DNA from: Ruminococcus sp. Phil15
GTDB lineage: Bacteria; Bacillota; Clostridia; Oscillospirales; Ruminococcaceae
DNA: 64,000 nt
NCBI GenBank assembly: GCA_001940995.1
Contig: MSHC01000034.1
Location: forward strand, 1-64,000
Reading direction: 5' to 3'
Shown here: positions 41,904 to 51,102 of the stretch, in pieces
Layout: each line of letters opens with the position of its first letter
How positions within the stretch are numbered: position 1 is the stretch's first letter
Made by a program: the position numbers and the translations under genes
Notes under the pieces: model-generated
Told to the model about the DNA's origin: nothing
Seen by the model: the letters and a program-made list of their open reading frames with translations, nothing else
The model's database searches: none

Positions 41904-44561
41904 TTAGTATAAATGCCTTATGTATTTTGCGACAAATTTTCTGAATACGCCAAGATTTTCATACACAAGCTCCCTTATCTTTCCGTGATAGGCTCGCAGT
42001 GAAGAAGCGTCGCCGTCGCAGATACTTTCATCGCTCATATCAGCTTCAACGGCGATAGCACACGCAATAACAAAATCGTCAGCTATCTCCTTTAAGCCAC
42101 GCTCCGAGAGCTTGTATGCAATAATCTTTGCGTGCATAGAGTCCGTTATGTTGCCCTTGTGCTTTATGCCGATAAGGGCAAGATACATAAGGATCTGACG
42201 GTAAAGATTTGCAGCGTTTTCGTTCGTATCATCACCTGATATCTCTTCTTCCATTTTCCTTATGCAGGCGCTTCTGACAAGCAGATAAATACCTGCTATA
42301 ACAGCGATTATCGCAATAATCGTTACTATGCTCGTAACGTATTTTCCAACGTTTACGCCGTCCTTTTTATCTGCTGCCAAAGTAGTGACAACTTCCGATT
42401 GTCCGCTGCCAGACGTCGTGAGAGCCGTGCTTGTAGTCGCAGCGGTATTTGTGTTCGTAGCCGCAGTAGTGGTAGTAGTTGTGGTAGTAGTCGTATCATC
42501 AGGCTCTGAGGTCTGCGTTGTAGTCGTAGTGGCAGGTGGCTGAGTCTGACCCGATTCTCTGCTTACAGTAAATTCAAGAGGCAGCCAGCCAATTCTTTCG
42601 TCAAAATATTCGACCCATGCGTGCGATTCCTTGCCGGTCACCTTGTAATAGTAATGTCCGTTTTCCTCAATAACGCCTTTACTTAGGTCGTCTGCCGATA
42701 TCAAATATCCCTCAACATACCTTGTAGGTATTCCGTAATACCTTAAAATCTGCGCTCCCGCACTCGCAAAATATGAGCAGGAGCCGGTGTCCATCTCGTT
42801 TAAGAAATACTCAACAAAATCCTCACCCTCAGGAGTTTCGGGATTTTTAAGCGAGTAGGTGTAATTTGTGTTAAAGTAATCCTTGAGTGCATCTATTATA
42901 ACCGTTTTGTTTTCTTCATAACTTCCTGTCATACCGCTCGAAGCCAGCTTGCCGTCAATATAGTCGATTACCTTTTCGTTTATATCAACGCACACCTCGG
43001 TGTACTGACAGTCGTCGCCTTTTAAATAGTCAATGACGTAAGGATAGTCGTCCCATTTGCTTAGAGCGTCAAGTCCCTCGTTGCTGTACAAATCAGCAGG
43101 CGAGATACCTATCGGCAGTATTGCGGTGCTTAGGGAAACATCACTGTCGTTGAGTCCGTAGTTGTCATTTACGATCGTAACGCCGTTATTCATAAGTCCG
43201 CCGAAATAAGGCTCAAAGTATAGACCGCTGCGCTTTGTAACATCTGTGATGCTGAAATTGACCGTTGAATTTCTTAAATAATACTCCGGTATCTCATACA
43301 TTTTGAGATTAGTAAACATAAGGGTTGACGCGGCATCAGGAAAATCACGCATCGAAAAATCTTCGTCAGGGCCAAAGCCAAGGAAATCGTATCCACCGTT
43401 CATAATAAAGTCATAGAGGTCAGTCTGTCTGTCTACCCAGGCGGAATTTTCATATTTGCTCGACGAATACGCCCTCAGATACAGCGGAACATCTGTAATT
43501 TCTCTGTCGTATTCAACAATAAGCACAGTCTTGTCAGATTGTGTTCCGGAAATATCCGCATTGCCCAGAATCTCGCCCATTGACAAGCCCATAGGCTCAG
43601 ATGCATAGTTCTTTTTGTTGAAAAGCTCTTCAAGCGGACTTGTAAGCTCCTCCGGCAGCTGTTCAATGCCCTTTATTTCATCAAACGCTGCCTGAAGGCT
43701 CTCTAAGCTGAAATCTGTGCCAAGGTGCGACCTCAGAATATCGGCATTATCGCTACGTCTGTAACCTGAAACGGCAGTGCCGAATATCGACATAAAGTAT
43801 ACGAGCGTAACAATTATGCATATGCTCGCAGTTACCTGACCGTATGCCGAAAGCTTATAATTGCTGCTCGTAAGATTGTAAACCTTTCCTTTTTTGTCGG
43901 CAGTAAAGTCGGAGGCGTTTGTGCTTTTATTTTTGCTGTAATCCCCGATTTGAAGCGAGAAAACACATACCCATAAAGCAACAAGGGTCAGCGCCCAGAA
44001 ATAGTTTGGCTCTGCACCGTTGTATATGCCTAACTCAGGCAAAGGGAATGTCAGAATAAACGTGACAATAAAATTGGTCTTGATGTATATGCAAAGGAAA
44101 AGAACGATGAGAATTATGCCGCTTAGTGCAATAAGCGCAAGAGTAACGCAGGACTTGTCACTTATATCCGTCTGTGACGCAGTCCTTAAAACTGAGCGTG
44201 GTATAGGCTCGTCATACAGCCTGTAAAAATCGCAGGCAGCCACCGCAACGCCCTGTACTATCGAGCTTCTGAAGAAAAATGAGAGAAGCGCCGTGCCACC
44301 AAGAAATCCGATTGCAGGGATTTTGTTTTTGCAAAGGCACAGCAAATAAGACCCCAGCGCACAGTATGCGGAAACAATTAGCATACTGAACGCAGTGTCG
44401 TTAAAGCTCATTCCGACAGCTATTGACGCAACAGGAAGCATCGCAATGAGCAGAAACTGTATTACTCCGCTTCTGAAAACAGGAGGAGAGGCGGAAATTA
44501 TCTTTATGTCGCTGTTAAGTCTTACGCTGACAGCCGTACTGTTGTTTTTCTTTTTGTTCAT
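41904..44561 (-). CDS. Membrane transglutaminase-like protein (TgpA-like)
   Basis: An 885-residue protein: about six N-terminal membrane helices (30-260), a large extracytoplasmic part, a transglutaminase core with probable catalytic Cys in GSCSYFASAGAQILRYYG and His in HAWVEYFD, a Thr-rich linker with a run of ten Thr, another helix and a cytoplasmic DUF4129-like end. The third catalytic position, usually Asp in WxPxD, reads WLPLEFT, so Glu may take that role. In this operon type the MoxR ATPase and DUF58 protein are partners. The substrate is unknown. Start ATG 44561 begins MNKKKNN. Confidence 0.88.
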   Translation of the reverse strand: MNKKKNNSTAVSVRLNSDIKIISASPPVFRSGVIQFLLIAMLPVASIAVGMSFNDTAFSMLIVSAYCALGSYLLCLCKNKIPAIGFLGGTALLSFFFRSSIVQGVAVAACDFYRLYDEPIPRSVLRTASQTDISDKSCVTLALIALSGIILIVLFLCIYIKTNFIVTFILTFPLPELGIYNGAEPNYFWALTLVALWVCVFSLQIGDYSKNKSTNASDFTADKKGKVYNLTSSNYKLSAYGQVTASICIIVTLVYFMSIFGTAVSGYRRSDNADILRSHLGTDFSLESLQAAFDEIKGIEQLPEELTSPLEELFNKKNYASEPMGLSMGEILGNADISGTQSDKTVLIVEYDREITDVPLYLRAYSSSKYENSAWVDRQTDLYDFIMNGGYDFLGFGPDEDFSMRDFPDAASTLMFTNLKMYEIPEYYLRNSTVNFSITDVTKRSGLYFEPYFGGLMNNGVTIVNDNYGLNDSDVSLSTAILPIGISPADLYSNEGLDALSKWDDYPYVIDYLKGDDCQYTEVCVDINEKVIDYIDGKLASSGMTGSYEENKTVIIDALKDYFNTNYTYSLKNPETPEGEDFVEYFLNEMDTGSCSYFASAGAQILRYYGIPTRYVEGYLISADDLSKGVIEENGHYYYKVTGKESHAWVEYFDERIGWLPLEFTVSRESGQTQPPATTTTTQTSEPDDTTTTTTTTTTAATNTNTAATTSTALTTSGSGQSEVVTTLAADKKDGVNVGKYVTSIVTIIAIIAVIAGIYLLVRSACIRKMEEEISGDDTNENAANLYRQILMYLALIGIKHKGNITDSMHAKIIAYKLSERGLKEIADDFVIACAIAVEADMSDESICDGDASSLRAYHGKIRELVYENLGVFRKFVAKYIRHLY

Positions 44562-44576
44562 AGTCTGTCCAATTCT

Positions 44577-45758
44577 TTATATAATCATATCCGACAGCAC
44601 AGATATTTCTTTATCCCTGAGGGAAATTATCTGTGCGTTTTCGGGTACAGCGGTAATATCGCCGCATACCCCGTCCGTAATAATAAATGTCTGCTTCTGC
44701 ATAAAGTCGCCCTCGCTCAAAATCAGAGCAATGTCCGCAGGGATATCCTGACATATAATGATTGCGTGTGAAAAAGCGTTCGCCTGTCCGATGCCCAAAT
44801 CTTTCAGATAATCGCCGTACGCCGATATAGCAGGCTTTTTGCTGAGTCCCGATGAAAGCGAAAGAGCAAGGAACTGCTTGTAGCTCTCGCTGTCGGTAAC
44901 AAGGTGCGAGCATTCAGATTTTTCGTTTTTCCAGAAAATCGTGTGCGTTACTTCGTTGTCCGATAAATGCAGCGACAGCGAAGAAGCAACGCTCATAATC
45001 CTGTCAAAGCCGTTCAGCGAAGTGTCGGTGCTTCCCGTGCAGATGAAAATTCCTATGTTGTTTCCGAGCGGAAGCGAAAAGTCCTTCACAATAAGCTTGT
45101 CCTCTTTGACTGACGCCTTCCAGTGAATCCTGCTCATTCTGTCTCCCGGTACATATTCGTGCAGCCCGAAAATCTCCGAAGGGTCCTCGCCCGTGCGGTG
45201 CTTTGAATATCTGTCAGACTCGGAAAGCGGATTTGAGTAGTGGGAAATCTGCGGCAGCAGAGGGTAAAGCTTAGGATAAATGCAGAACGATACCTTTTGG
45301 TTTTTGCATTTTATCCTGAGCGAGAAAAGTCTCAAAAGGTCGTAAATTCGGGCTTTTTCAATAGAAGCCACAATTCTTCCGCAGAAGTCCGATGAAAGCT
45401 TCAGACATATTTCTTCCGTGTTTTTAAAGTGTAGCGGGAGATTTAGCCTTATTTTCTGTTCTTTTCCGTCGATGAGGTTTTGGTATTTTATAAAAACGCT
45501 TATCCCCGATACCGCAAGCATAGAGCGGTTTTCAATTTTAAGTATCACAGGGCATTGGCTTCCGTGCGATACAGCTTCCTTTCGGCAATGGAGCGAAAGC
45601 CTTACTTTTCTTCTTGTCAGCATAAGCGATATAAACATAACTATCGGCGTTGCAAATACAAGCAGCATTAGATACAGCGACAGGTCGCCCCTGTACATTA
45701 TGTAGAAAAATACCGAGCATACAAAAAGAATCAGATATAGAAATAATATAATTATCAT
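44577..45758 (-). CDS. DUF58 domain protein
   Basis: A 393-residue protein with two N-terminal membrane helices (1-50), a beta-rich domain, and the DUF58 signature around EDPSEIFGLHEYVPGDRM followed by RIHWKAS. The C-terminal part has a vWA-like fold (GIFICTGST). It lies between moxR (8 bases away) and the transglutaminase gene (15 bases), the standard arrangement in which the three act together on the cell surface, though the exact function is not known. Confidence 0.9.
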   Translation of the reverse strand: MIIILFLYLILFVCSVFFYIMYRGDLSLYLMLLVFATPIVMFISLMLTRRKVRLSLHCRKEAVSHGSQCPVILKIENRSMLAVSGISVFIKYQNLIDGKEQKIRLNLPLHFKNTEEICLKLSSDFCGRIVASIEKARIYDLLRLFSLRIKCKNQKVSFCIYPKLYPLLPQISHYSNPLSESDRYSKHRTGEDPSEIFGLHEYVPGDRMSRIHWKASVKEDKLIVKDFSLPLGNNIGIFICTGSTDTSLNGFDRIMSVASSLSLHLSDNEVTHTIFWKNEKSECSHLVTDSESYKQFLALSLSSGLSKKPAISAYGDYLKDLGIGQANAFSHAIIICQDIPADIALILSEGDFMQKQTFIITDGVCGDITAVPENAQIISLRDKEISVLSDMII

Positions 45759-45766
45759 CTTTAGCG

Positions 45767-46732
45767 TTATCCCGTTACTCTCGGCACGGCAACCGACGTC
45801 TCGATCTGTGTAAGTATGTCATTCTGCGTAAGTCCGTTTATTTTTGCAGACGGACTAAGCACGATTCTATGTCCCGCAACGCTCTTGAAAACATAAAGAA
45901 CATCGTCAGGAGTAACATAGCTTCTGCCCTTTAAAAGAGCCGTTGCCTTTGATGCTCTGCAAAGTGCAAGAGAACCACGGGGACTGAGTCCCAGCTTTAT
46001 GCTGTCATTGTTTCGGGTAGCCTCCGCAAGTCTTGTTATGTATTGAAGCACAGCATCTGATACGAATACGCCTTCGACTACATTCTGTGCGTCAAGAAGC
46101 TGCTGCTTTGTGACAACAGGAACAACATCGTCGAGCGGATTTGAGCCTTGTCTTGAACGGAGCATATCAACTTCGCTTTCCTCGCTCGGATATCCCATGG
46201 AAAGCTTCATCAGAAATCGGTCAAGCTGTGATTCGGGAAGCATCTGCGTGCCTATCGAGCCAATAGGGTTCTGCGTTGCGATAACGGTAAACGGCTTAGG
46301 AATTTCTCTTGTCGTTCCGTCAACTGTAACCTTGCCTTCCTCCATTACCTCAAGAAGCGCTGACTGCGTCTTGCTTGAGGTTCTGTTTATCTCGTCGGCA
46401 AGGAACAGGTTGCACATCGCCGCGCCCTCTGAGTATTCAAATCTTCCTGTGTCCTTATTGTAAATAGAGAAGCCGGTAATGTCGCTCGGCAGTACGTCAG
46501 GAGTAAACTGAATACGCTTGTAGTCAAGGGAGAGCGCTTTTGAGAAAGAAAGCGCAAGGGTTGTCTTTCCTACGCCGGGGTTGTCCTCGAGAAGAATATG
46601 CCCCTTAGAGAGAATTGAAATAAGTACATTTATAATCGTTTCGTCTTTTCCGACAATAACCTTCTTGACCTCGCTGATTATCGCCTTGGATTGATTTAAC
46701 ACTTCTATATGTTTCTGTGTAAGCTTGCTCAT
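45767..46732 (-). CDS. MoxR-family AAA+ ATPase
   Basis: A 321-residue AAA+ ATPase thought to act as a chaperone for its DUF58 and transglutaminase neighbours. Walker A is NPGVGKTT, Walker B is LFLADEINR, and sensor 1 is IATQNP; the C-terminal lid follows. ATG 46732 follows AAGGAGG. It heads the operon moxR-DUF58-transglutaminase-GNAT and has a sigma-A promoter at 46764-46792. Confidence 0.94.
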   Translation of the reverse strand: MSKLTQKHIEVLNQSKAIISEVKKVIVGKDETIINVLISILSKGHILLEDNPGVGKTTLALSFSKALSLDYKRIQFTPDVLPSDITGFSIYNKDTGRFEYSEGAAMCNLFLADEINRTSSKTQSALLEVMEEGKVTVDGTTREIPKPFTVIATQNPIGSIGTQMLPESQLDRFLMKLSMGYPSEESEVDMLRSRQGSNPLDDVVPVVTKQQLLDAQNVVEGVFVSDAVLQYITRLAEATRNNDSIKLGLSPRGSLALCRASKATALLKGRSYVTPDDVLYVFKSVAGHRIVLSPSAKINGLTQNDILTQIETSVAVPRVTG

Positions 46733-46763
46733 TGTTGTCCTCCTTAGTAAATAACTAAATATA

Positions 46764-46792
46764 ATTATATAGCAATTCTATGCAAAAATCAA
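46764..46792 (-). promoter_or_regulatory. Sigma-A promoter for the moxR operon
   Basis: On the minus strand TTGATT (46792-46787), 17 bases, TATAAT (46769-46764). Confidence 0.8.
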
Positions 46793-46833
46793 TAGCAATT
46801 ACAAAGCTCTGCACATTCTCCTGAACTTTTTTG

Positions 46834-46862
46834 GAATAACATCAGAAAACCGTTCATAGTAT
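46834..46862 (+). promoter_or_regulatory. Sigma-E-like promoter for spoIIIA
   Basis: GAATAAC (46834-46840), 14 bases, CATAGTAT (46855-46862). This resembles the B. subtilis sigma-E pattern (ATA-rich -35, CATACA-T type -10) at the right spacing, 34 bases before the spoIIIAA start. No sigma-A promoter competes in the same gap on this strand. Confidence 0.65.
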
Positions 46863-46896
46863 TTTGTAGGACAAACATTCGGAAAGGAAGGCAAAG

Positions 46897-47835
46897 ATGG
46901 AAAAGTATAAAAGCAAGATAAAGTATGCTCTTGAAATACTGCCCTCTGAGCTTGCAGGAGCGGTAAGAGCAATGCCGGAGCTGGAGCAGGACAGGGTGCA
47001 GGAAATAAGACTCCGCGCAGAAAAATTTCTTACCGTGACCCTCTTTGATAAGGAGTATTACCTGACAGCGGACGGCAAAACAAAGCACGATAAGGAAAAT
47101 GCAATTGCTGTTACAGCCGGGCATATAGATACTGTCATAAAGCGTGCATTTCAGAACTCAATGCATAGCTTCTCCAGAGAGCTTGCAAGAGGTTACATAA
47201 CGATAAACGGAGGCTGCCGTGTCGGTTTCTGCGGAACGGCTTCCCTTGACCCCAAAAACAGCTTTTGCACCGAAAGCGTCAAGAATATTTCTTCTGTCAA
47301 TATCCGTGTAGCAAGAGAGGTGATAGGCTGTGCAGATGAAATCTATGGCAGAGTGTTCGCAAACGAACCCAAAAGCCTCCTGATTATCGGACCGCCGTCA
47401 AGCGGTAAGACTACCGTCCTTCGTGACCTCTGCCGAAAGCTGGGGGAGAACGCAAGAATTTCAGTGATAGACGAGCGTTCAGAGCTTTCCGCAACAGTAA
47501 CGGGCAAACCGCAGAACGACATCGGCGAGCATTCCGATGTGTTCAATTCGTATAATAAGCAGGACGGAATTATCACCGCCGTAAAGGTTATGTCGCCGGA
47601 GATTTTAATTCTGGACGAAATAGGTTCAAAGGAGGATCTGCGTGCGCTCGAATTTGCCGTGAATTCGGGAGTTAAGCTGGTTGCAACAACCCACGCAGGC
47701 GACTATGACGAGGCAAAAAAGAAAAGCGGTATCTCAAAGCTTATAAAGGACAAGGTGTTTGACTATGCCTGCGTACTGGGAAAGGGAAGCCTATGCGGTA
47801 AAATGACAAGGCTTGTGAAGCTGACAGATGATTAA
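46897..47835 (+). CDS. spoIIIAA: Stage III sporulation protein AA (ATPase)
   Basis: SpoIIIAA is the secretion-type ATPase of the mother-cell channel that, with SpoIIQ, feeds the forespore. The 312-residue protein has Walker A GPPSSGKTT, Walker B ILILDEIG and the GGCRVGFCGTA segment. ATG 46897 follows AAAGGAAG. It is first of eight contiguous genes. Confidence 0.96.
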   Translation: MEKYKSKIKYALEILPSELAGAVRAMPELEQDRVQEIRLRAEKFLTVTLFDKEYYLTADGKTKHDKENAIAVTAGHIDTVIKRAFQNSMHSFSRELARGYITINGGCRVGFCGTASLDPKNSFCTESVKNISSVNIRVAREVIGCADEIYGRVFANEPKSLLIIGPPSSGKTTVLRDLCRKLGENARISVIDERSELSATVTGKPQNDIGEHSDVFNSYNKQDGIITAVKVMSPEILILDEIGSKEDLRALEFAVNSGVKLVATTHAGDYDEAKKKSGISKLIKDKVFDYACVLGKGSLCGKMTRLVKLTDD

Positions 47836-48319
47836 GCTTTTCGGTGTTATCCTCATAATATCAAGCGCAGGACTTGTCGGCGTCAGAAAGTCGTCAGCCT
47901 TAAAGCAGAGAAGCGACTGCCTTAAAGCCCTGAGAAAAATGCTATTTTCGGTAAAGCTTATGCTGTCATTTAACGCTCCGACGCTGCCCGAAATTTTCGC
48001 CCGTCTGCGTGAATCTGCGGAGCTTTCGGTATTGCCGTTTCTGCGTGATATAAAAAGCGAAAACCCATGCGACAGCGTTTCTTCAAGCGCCGGTTTTCAA
48101 AGCCTGCCTATTTTTCAAAAAGACAAGGATATAATCCTTGATGTCTTTTCATCATTGGGTACGACGGACCTTGACACGCAGGTCTCTATGCTTGAGTTTA
48201 ACATAAAGCGGCTGGATGCCTTGTGCAGCGAAGCCGACTCGGAGAGAAGCGTTAAAAGCAGGCTTTACAGCTCTGTCGGGTTTATGGGCGGAATACTTGT
48301 CGCAATGCTTATTATCTGA
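47828..48319 (+). CDS. spoIIIAB: Stage III sporulation protein AB
   Basis: A 163-residue protein with an N-terminal membrane helix (3-19), a helical domain with the pattern ALRKMLFSVKLMLSFN, and a C-terminal helix (VGFMGGILVAMLII). It resembles inner-membrane GspF-like platform parts of the channel. ATG overlaps the spoIIIAA stop by 8 bases. Confidence 0.93.
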   Translation: MIKLFGVILIISSAGLVGVRKSSALKQRSDCLKALRKMLFSVKLMLSFNAPTLPEIFARLRESAELSVLPFLRDIKSENPCDSVSSSAGFQSLPIFQKDKDIILDVFSSLGTTDLDTQVSMLEFNIKRLDALCSEADSERSVKSRLYSSVGFMGGILVAMLII

Positions 48320-48336
48320 AAAGAAAGGAATAGCCA

Positions 48337-48534
48337 ATGGAAATTGAACTTATTTTCAGAATAGCAGGAATAGGCCTTATCGTCGCACTCTTAAATCAGC
48401 TCTTAAAAAAGGCCGAGCGTGAGGAGCAGGCGATGATGGTAACTTTGGCAGGCCTTATCATAGTCCTGCTTATGATTATCCAGGAAATAGGCGACCTCTT
48501 TGAAGCTATAAAGGATATATTTGGTATATATTGA
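48337..48534 (+). CDS. spoIIIAC: Stage III sporulation protein AC
   Basis: A 65-residue protein with two membrane helices, about 5-19 and 29-47, the standard SpoIIIAC size. The RIAGIGLIVALLNQLLKKA opening is typical. ATG follows AAAGGAATAG. The stop and the next start share TGATG. Confidence 0.95.
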   Translation: MEIELIFRIAGIGLIVALLNQLLKKAEREEQAMMVTLAGLIIVLLMIIQEIGDLFEAIKDIFGIY

Positions 48535-48920
48535 TGGACGTAATACTTATATGCTCCCTCGCAGTTGTGTCAGCTGTTGTATCAAAGCTTCTTGAAAGCG
48601 ATAAAGAAATGAAATCTCTGCTCACTCTTTCTGCCGTTATACTGATCGGCGTACAGTGCGTGGCTGCCCTCAGCGGCGCAGCAGATGCAATAGAGGAGTT
48701 TCTAAAGGAAATCGAGCTTTCGGAGGAGTATGTCAGGATAATGCTCAAAGCGCTCGGTATCTGCATAACGGGCAAGCTCTGCTCCGACTGCTGTAAGGAC
48801 TGCGGAGAAAATGCCCTTGCATCACAGGTCGAGCTTGTCTGCCGTGTTTCACTCGTTATAGTGTCCCTGCCGCTTTATAAAACAGTAATGAAAATAGCGC
48901 TCTCGCTTATAGATAATTAA
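48534..48920 (+). CDS. spoIIIAD: Stage III sporulation protein AD
   Basis: A 128-residue membrane protein with three to four helices and the family segment ALGICITGKLCSDCCKDCGENALA, here quoted in parts: ALGICITG, CSDCCKD, GENALA. I use ATG 48534, which overlaps the spoIIIAC stop; TTG at 48531 is one codon earlier. No Shine-Dalgarno site is seen, consistent with coupling. Confidence 0.94.
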   Translation: MDVILICSLAVVSAVVSKLLESDKEMKSLLTLSAVILIGVQCVAALSGAADAIEEFLKEIELSEEYVRIMLKALGICITGKLCSDCCKDCGENALASQVELVCRVSLVIVSLPLYKTVMKIALSLIDN

Positions 48921-48926
48921 AAATAA

Positions 48927-50039
48927 ATGAAAAGAATAATTGCCTTAATTCTTAGCATTATCTTTATGCTTATATGCTCACCAACGGTCTATGCCGACGA
49001 AATATCAGACCTGCCGTATGAGCTGGAGGAAACGCTTGAGGGCTCTCTTGACAGCGAAGTGTCGGACGAGCTTTCCAAGCGTAAAATATCCCTCTCCGAC
49101 CCCGAAAGCCTTAACAATATCTCCATGGAGGAAATCTTCGTCTGCATAGCAGAAGCATTTTCCGACAGCATACTGTCGCCGCTGTCCCTCCTCGGTAAAA
49201 TCGTTGGTATACTGCTTATCTCCTCGCTTGTATCCTCAGTCGGCGACGGAAACGAGCAAATGTCAAAGATTATCGGCACAGTCGCCTCGCTTGCGGTTAT
49301 CGGCATTACATATTCGTATTTAAGCGACGCACTGTCATCGGTTACCGCAATGCTTTCCGATGTATCTCAGTTTATGCTGTCCTATGTGCCCGTCTATGTC
49401 GGAGTAATTACAAGCAGCGGAGGAGCTGTATCCGCATCGGGATATTATGTGGCAGTGCTTTCCTTGTGCGAAGTGATTGCAGTGATCGGAAAAGCCGTAC
49501 TGCCTACAGTCTGCGGCTGTATGGTCGCAATTTCAATAGCGGAAAGTATATCGCCGCTCAGCGGAATGGGCGTTGCAGCTTCAATTAAAAGAATGGTAAA
49601 CCGCTTATTCGGACTGTTTGCAACGATCTTCGTAGGAGTGCTTTCAATAAAAAGCCTTGTCGGCGCAGGAGCTGATTCCGTCGCCGTAAGAGGTGCAAAA
49701 TATGCCGCATCGAGCTTTGTTCCGGTTGTGGGAAGCGCCGTGTCGGAAGCCTATACGACGGTAGTCGGAAGCCTTTCGCTTATCCGCAGTGCGACAGGCG
49801 CATTCGGTATGACAGCAGTGCTTTTTATCGTGCTAAGACCAATAGTTTCCGTAACCGCATTAAGTCTTGTATTGTGGCTTGCTAAAGCTGCCGCAGAGCT
49901 GCTTTCCGTAAAATCTGCGTCAAGGTTTCTGGGCGGAGTGAGCGACATAGTTTCCGTAATGCTTACAGCTTCAATACTTCTTTCAATGCTCTTTGTGATC
50001 TCAACGGCAGTCCTTATGATGACCTGCCTCAACGTGTGA
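48927..50039 (+). CDS. spoIIIAE: Stage III sporulation protein AE
   Basis: A 370-residue membrane protein, largest of the channel, with a signal peptide (1-23, MKRIIALILSIIFMLICS then PTVYA), a short acidic extracellular part and about eight membrane helices, including the SGGAVSASGYY loop. ATG 48927 is 6 bases after the spoIIIAD stop and has no clear ribosome binding site (the leader is AT-rich), which is odd next to its neighbours. Confidence 0.94.
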   Translation: MKRIIALILSIIFMLICSPTVYADEISDLPYELEETLEGSLDSEVSDELSKRKISLSDPESLNNISMEEIFVCIAEAFSDSILSPLSLLGKIVGILLISSLVSSVGDGNEQMSKIIGTVASLAVIGITYSYLSDALSSVTAMLSDVSQFMLSYVPVYVGVITSSGGAVSASGYYVAVLSLCEVIAVIGKAVLPTVCGCMVAISIAESISPLSGMGVAASIKRMVNRLFGLFATIFVGVLSIKSLVGAGADSVAVRGAKYAASSFVPVVGSAVSEAYTTVVGSLSLIRSATGAFGMTAVLFIVLRPIVSVTALSLVLWLAKAAAELLSVKSASRFLGGVSDIVSVMLTASILLSMLFVISTAVLMMTCLNV

Positions 50040-50053
50040 TAAGGGGGATAGCT

Positions 50054-50563
50054 ATGATAAAATCCGCAGTAATTTCGGGCTGCGTAATAGCGATCTGCTC
50101 TTCGATAGTGGATCTCGCCCTGGTAGGCGATAAACTCAGAAACGAGGTGAAAAAGATATGTTCGATAATCCTTATTATCGCAGTAGCCGTACCCGTTATG
50201 AAGCTTGACCTAAAAGCGGTCGCAGGCGAGCTTTCAAAGGAATTTACCGAGCTTTCGGATAACGCTAATTCCGTGTTTTCTATGTCTGATGCCGTGGAAA
50301 CCGAAACCGAAAGAAAACTTTCCGAGTTCGTGTCATCAAGACTCAAATCCCTTAGCATAATCCCTAAGGACATCAGCATAGAATTAACTGTATACAAAGA
50401 CAATCTTATTGAGCTTGAGAGAATAACCGTTATACTCAGCGAAAGCGATTACGACAAAGCGAGCATTGTAAAAGAAACGCTTGTGCAGGATATCCCGTCA
50501 AGCGAAATTTCAGTAAAATGGGAGGCGGAAAACAGTGCAGAAGCTGAAAACCGTGCTGTTTGA
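50054..50563 (+). CDS. spoIIIAF: Stage III sporulation protein AF
   Basis: A 169-residue protein with two N-terminal membrane helices and a soluble ring-building-like domain (residues about 90-165). ATG 50054 is preferred because GGGGGA lies upstream at the right spacing; GTG 50036, inside the spoIIIAE stop region, would add six residues. The end overlaps spoIIIAG by 29 bases. Confidence 0.9.
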   Translation: MIKSAVISGCVIAICSSIVDLALVGDKLRNEVKKICSIILIIAVAVPVMKLDLKAVAGELSKEFTELSDNANSVFSMSDAVETETERKLSEFVSSRLKSLSIIPKDISIELTVYKDNLIELERITVILSESDYDKASIVKETLVQDIPSSEISVKWEAENSAEAENRAV

Positions 50564-51080
50564 CAAAAACAGCGGAAAGCTTAAAACAAACTTGATAGTC
50601 GCCGCCGGCATTTTAGGGATACTCCTCATATTTCTCTCAGGTATTGATTTTGAAAAGGATGACGAAAGCTATACGCCAACCGCCGGAGAAACCGCCTGCA
50701 CAAGCACCGAGGAATACCGTGATATGCTGGAAGCGGATTTGGAAAAAATGCTCTCGTCAATTTATGGCGCAGGCAGAGTGGACGTTATGATCTCGCTCGA
50801 TGGAACAACGGAATATGTCTACGCACAGCAGGTTCAAAGCTCATCAGATGTCGCAAACGGAGAAACCGCAAGCGAGTACAGAAACGAACTTGTGTTACTC
50901 GATACAGATAAGGGTACGACCGCTCTCGTTACAAAGGTCCTGCACCCACGGGTCAGCGGAGTGCTTATAGTATGTGACGGAGGGGGAGATATAGTCTTAA
51001 CCGAAAAGCTTATTAATTCAGCCGCAGCAGCACTCGGTATTTCTACCGCAAATATATGCGTTGCACAAAAAGCCAAATAA
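50535..51080 (+). CDS. spoIIIAG: Stage III sporulation protein AG
   Basis: A 181-residue channel ring protein: one N-terminal helix (about 19-37), a low-complexity linker, and a ring-building domain with LEKMLSSIYGAGRVDVMI and the GVLIVCDGGGD strand. SpoIIIAG forms a large ring in the space between the two membranes. Start GTG 50535 follows GGGAGG, and the gene begins within spoIIIAF. Confidence 0.95.
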   Translation: MQKLKTVLFDKNSGKLKTNLIVAAGILGILLIFLSGIDFEKDDESYTPTAGETACTSTEEYRDMLEADLEKMLSSIYGAGRVDVMISLDGTTEYVYAQQVQSSSDVANGETASEYRNELVLLDTDKGTTALVTKVLHPRVSGVLIVCDGGGDIVLTEKLINSAAAALGISTANICVAQKAK

Positions 51081-51102
51081 TATTTCAAAGGAGAATCAAG
51101 CT

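Noticed and set aside
42328-42543. Plus-strand open frame rich in Val within the transglutaminase gene
   Set aside because: It is the antisense of the Thr/Ala-rich linker; low complexity with no ribosome binding site.
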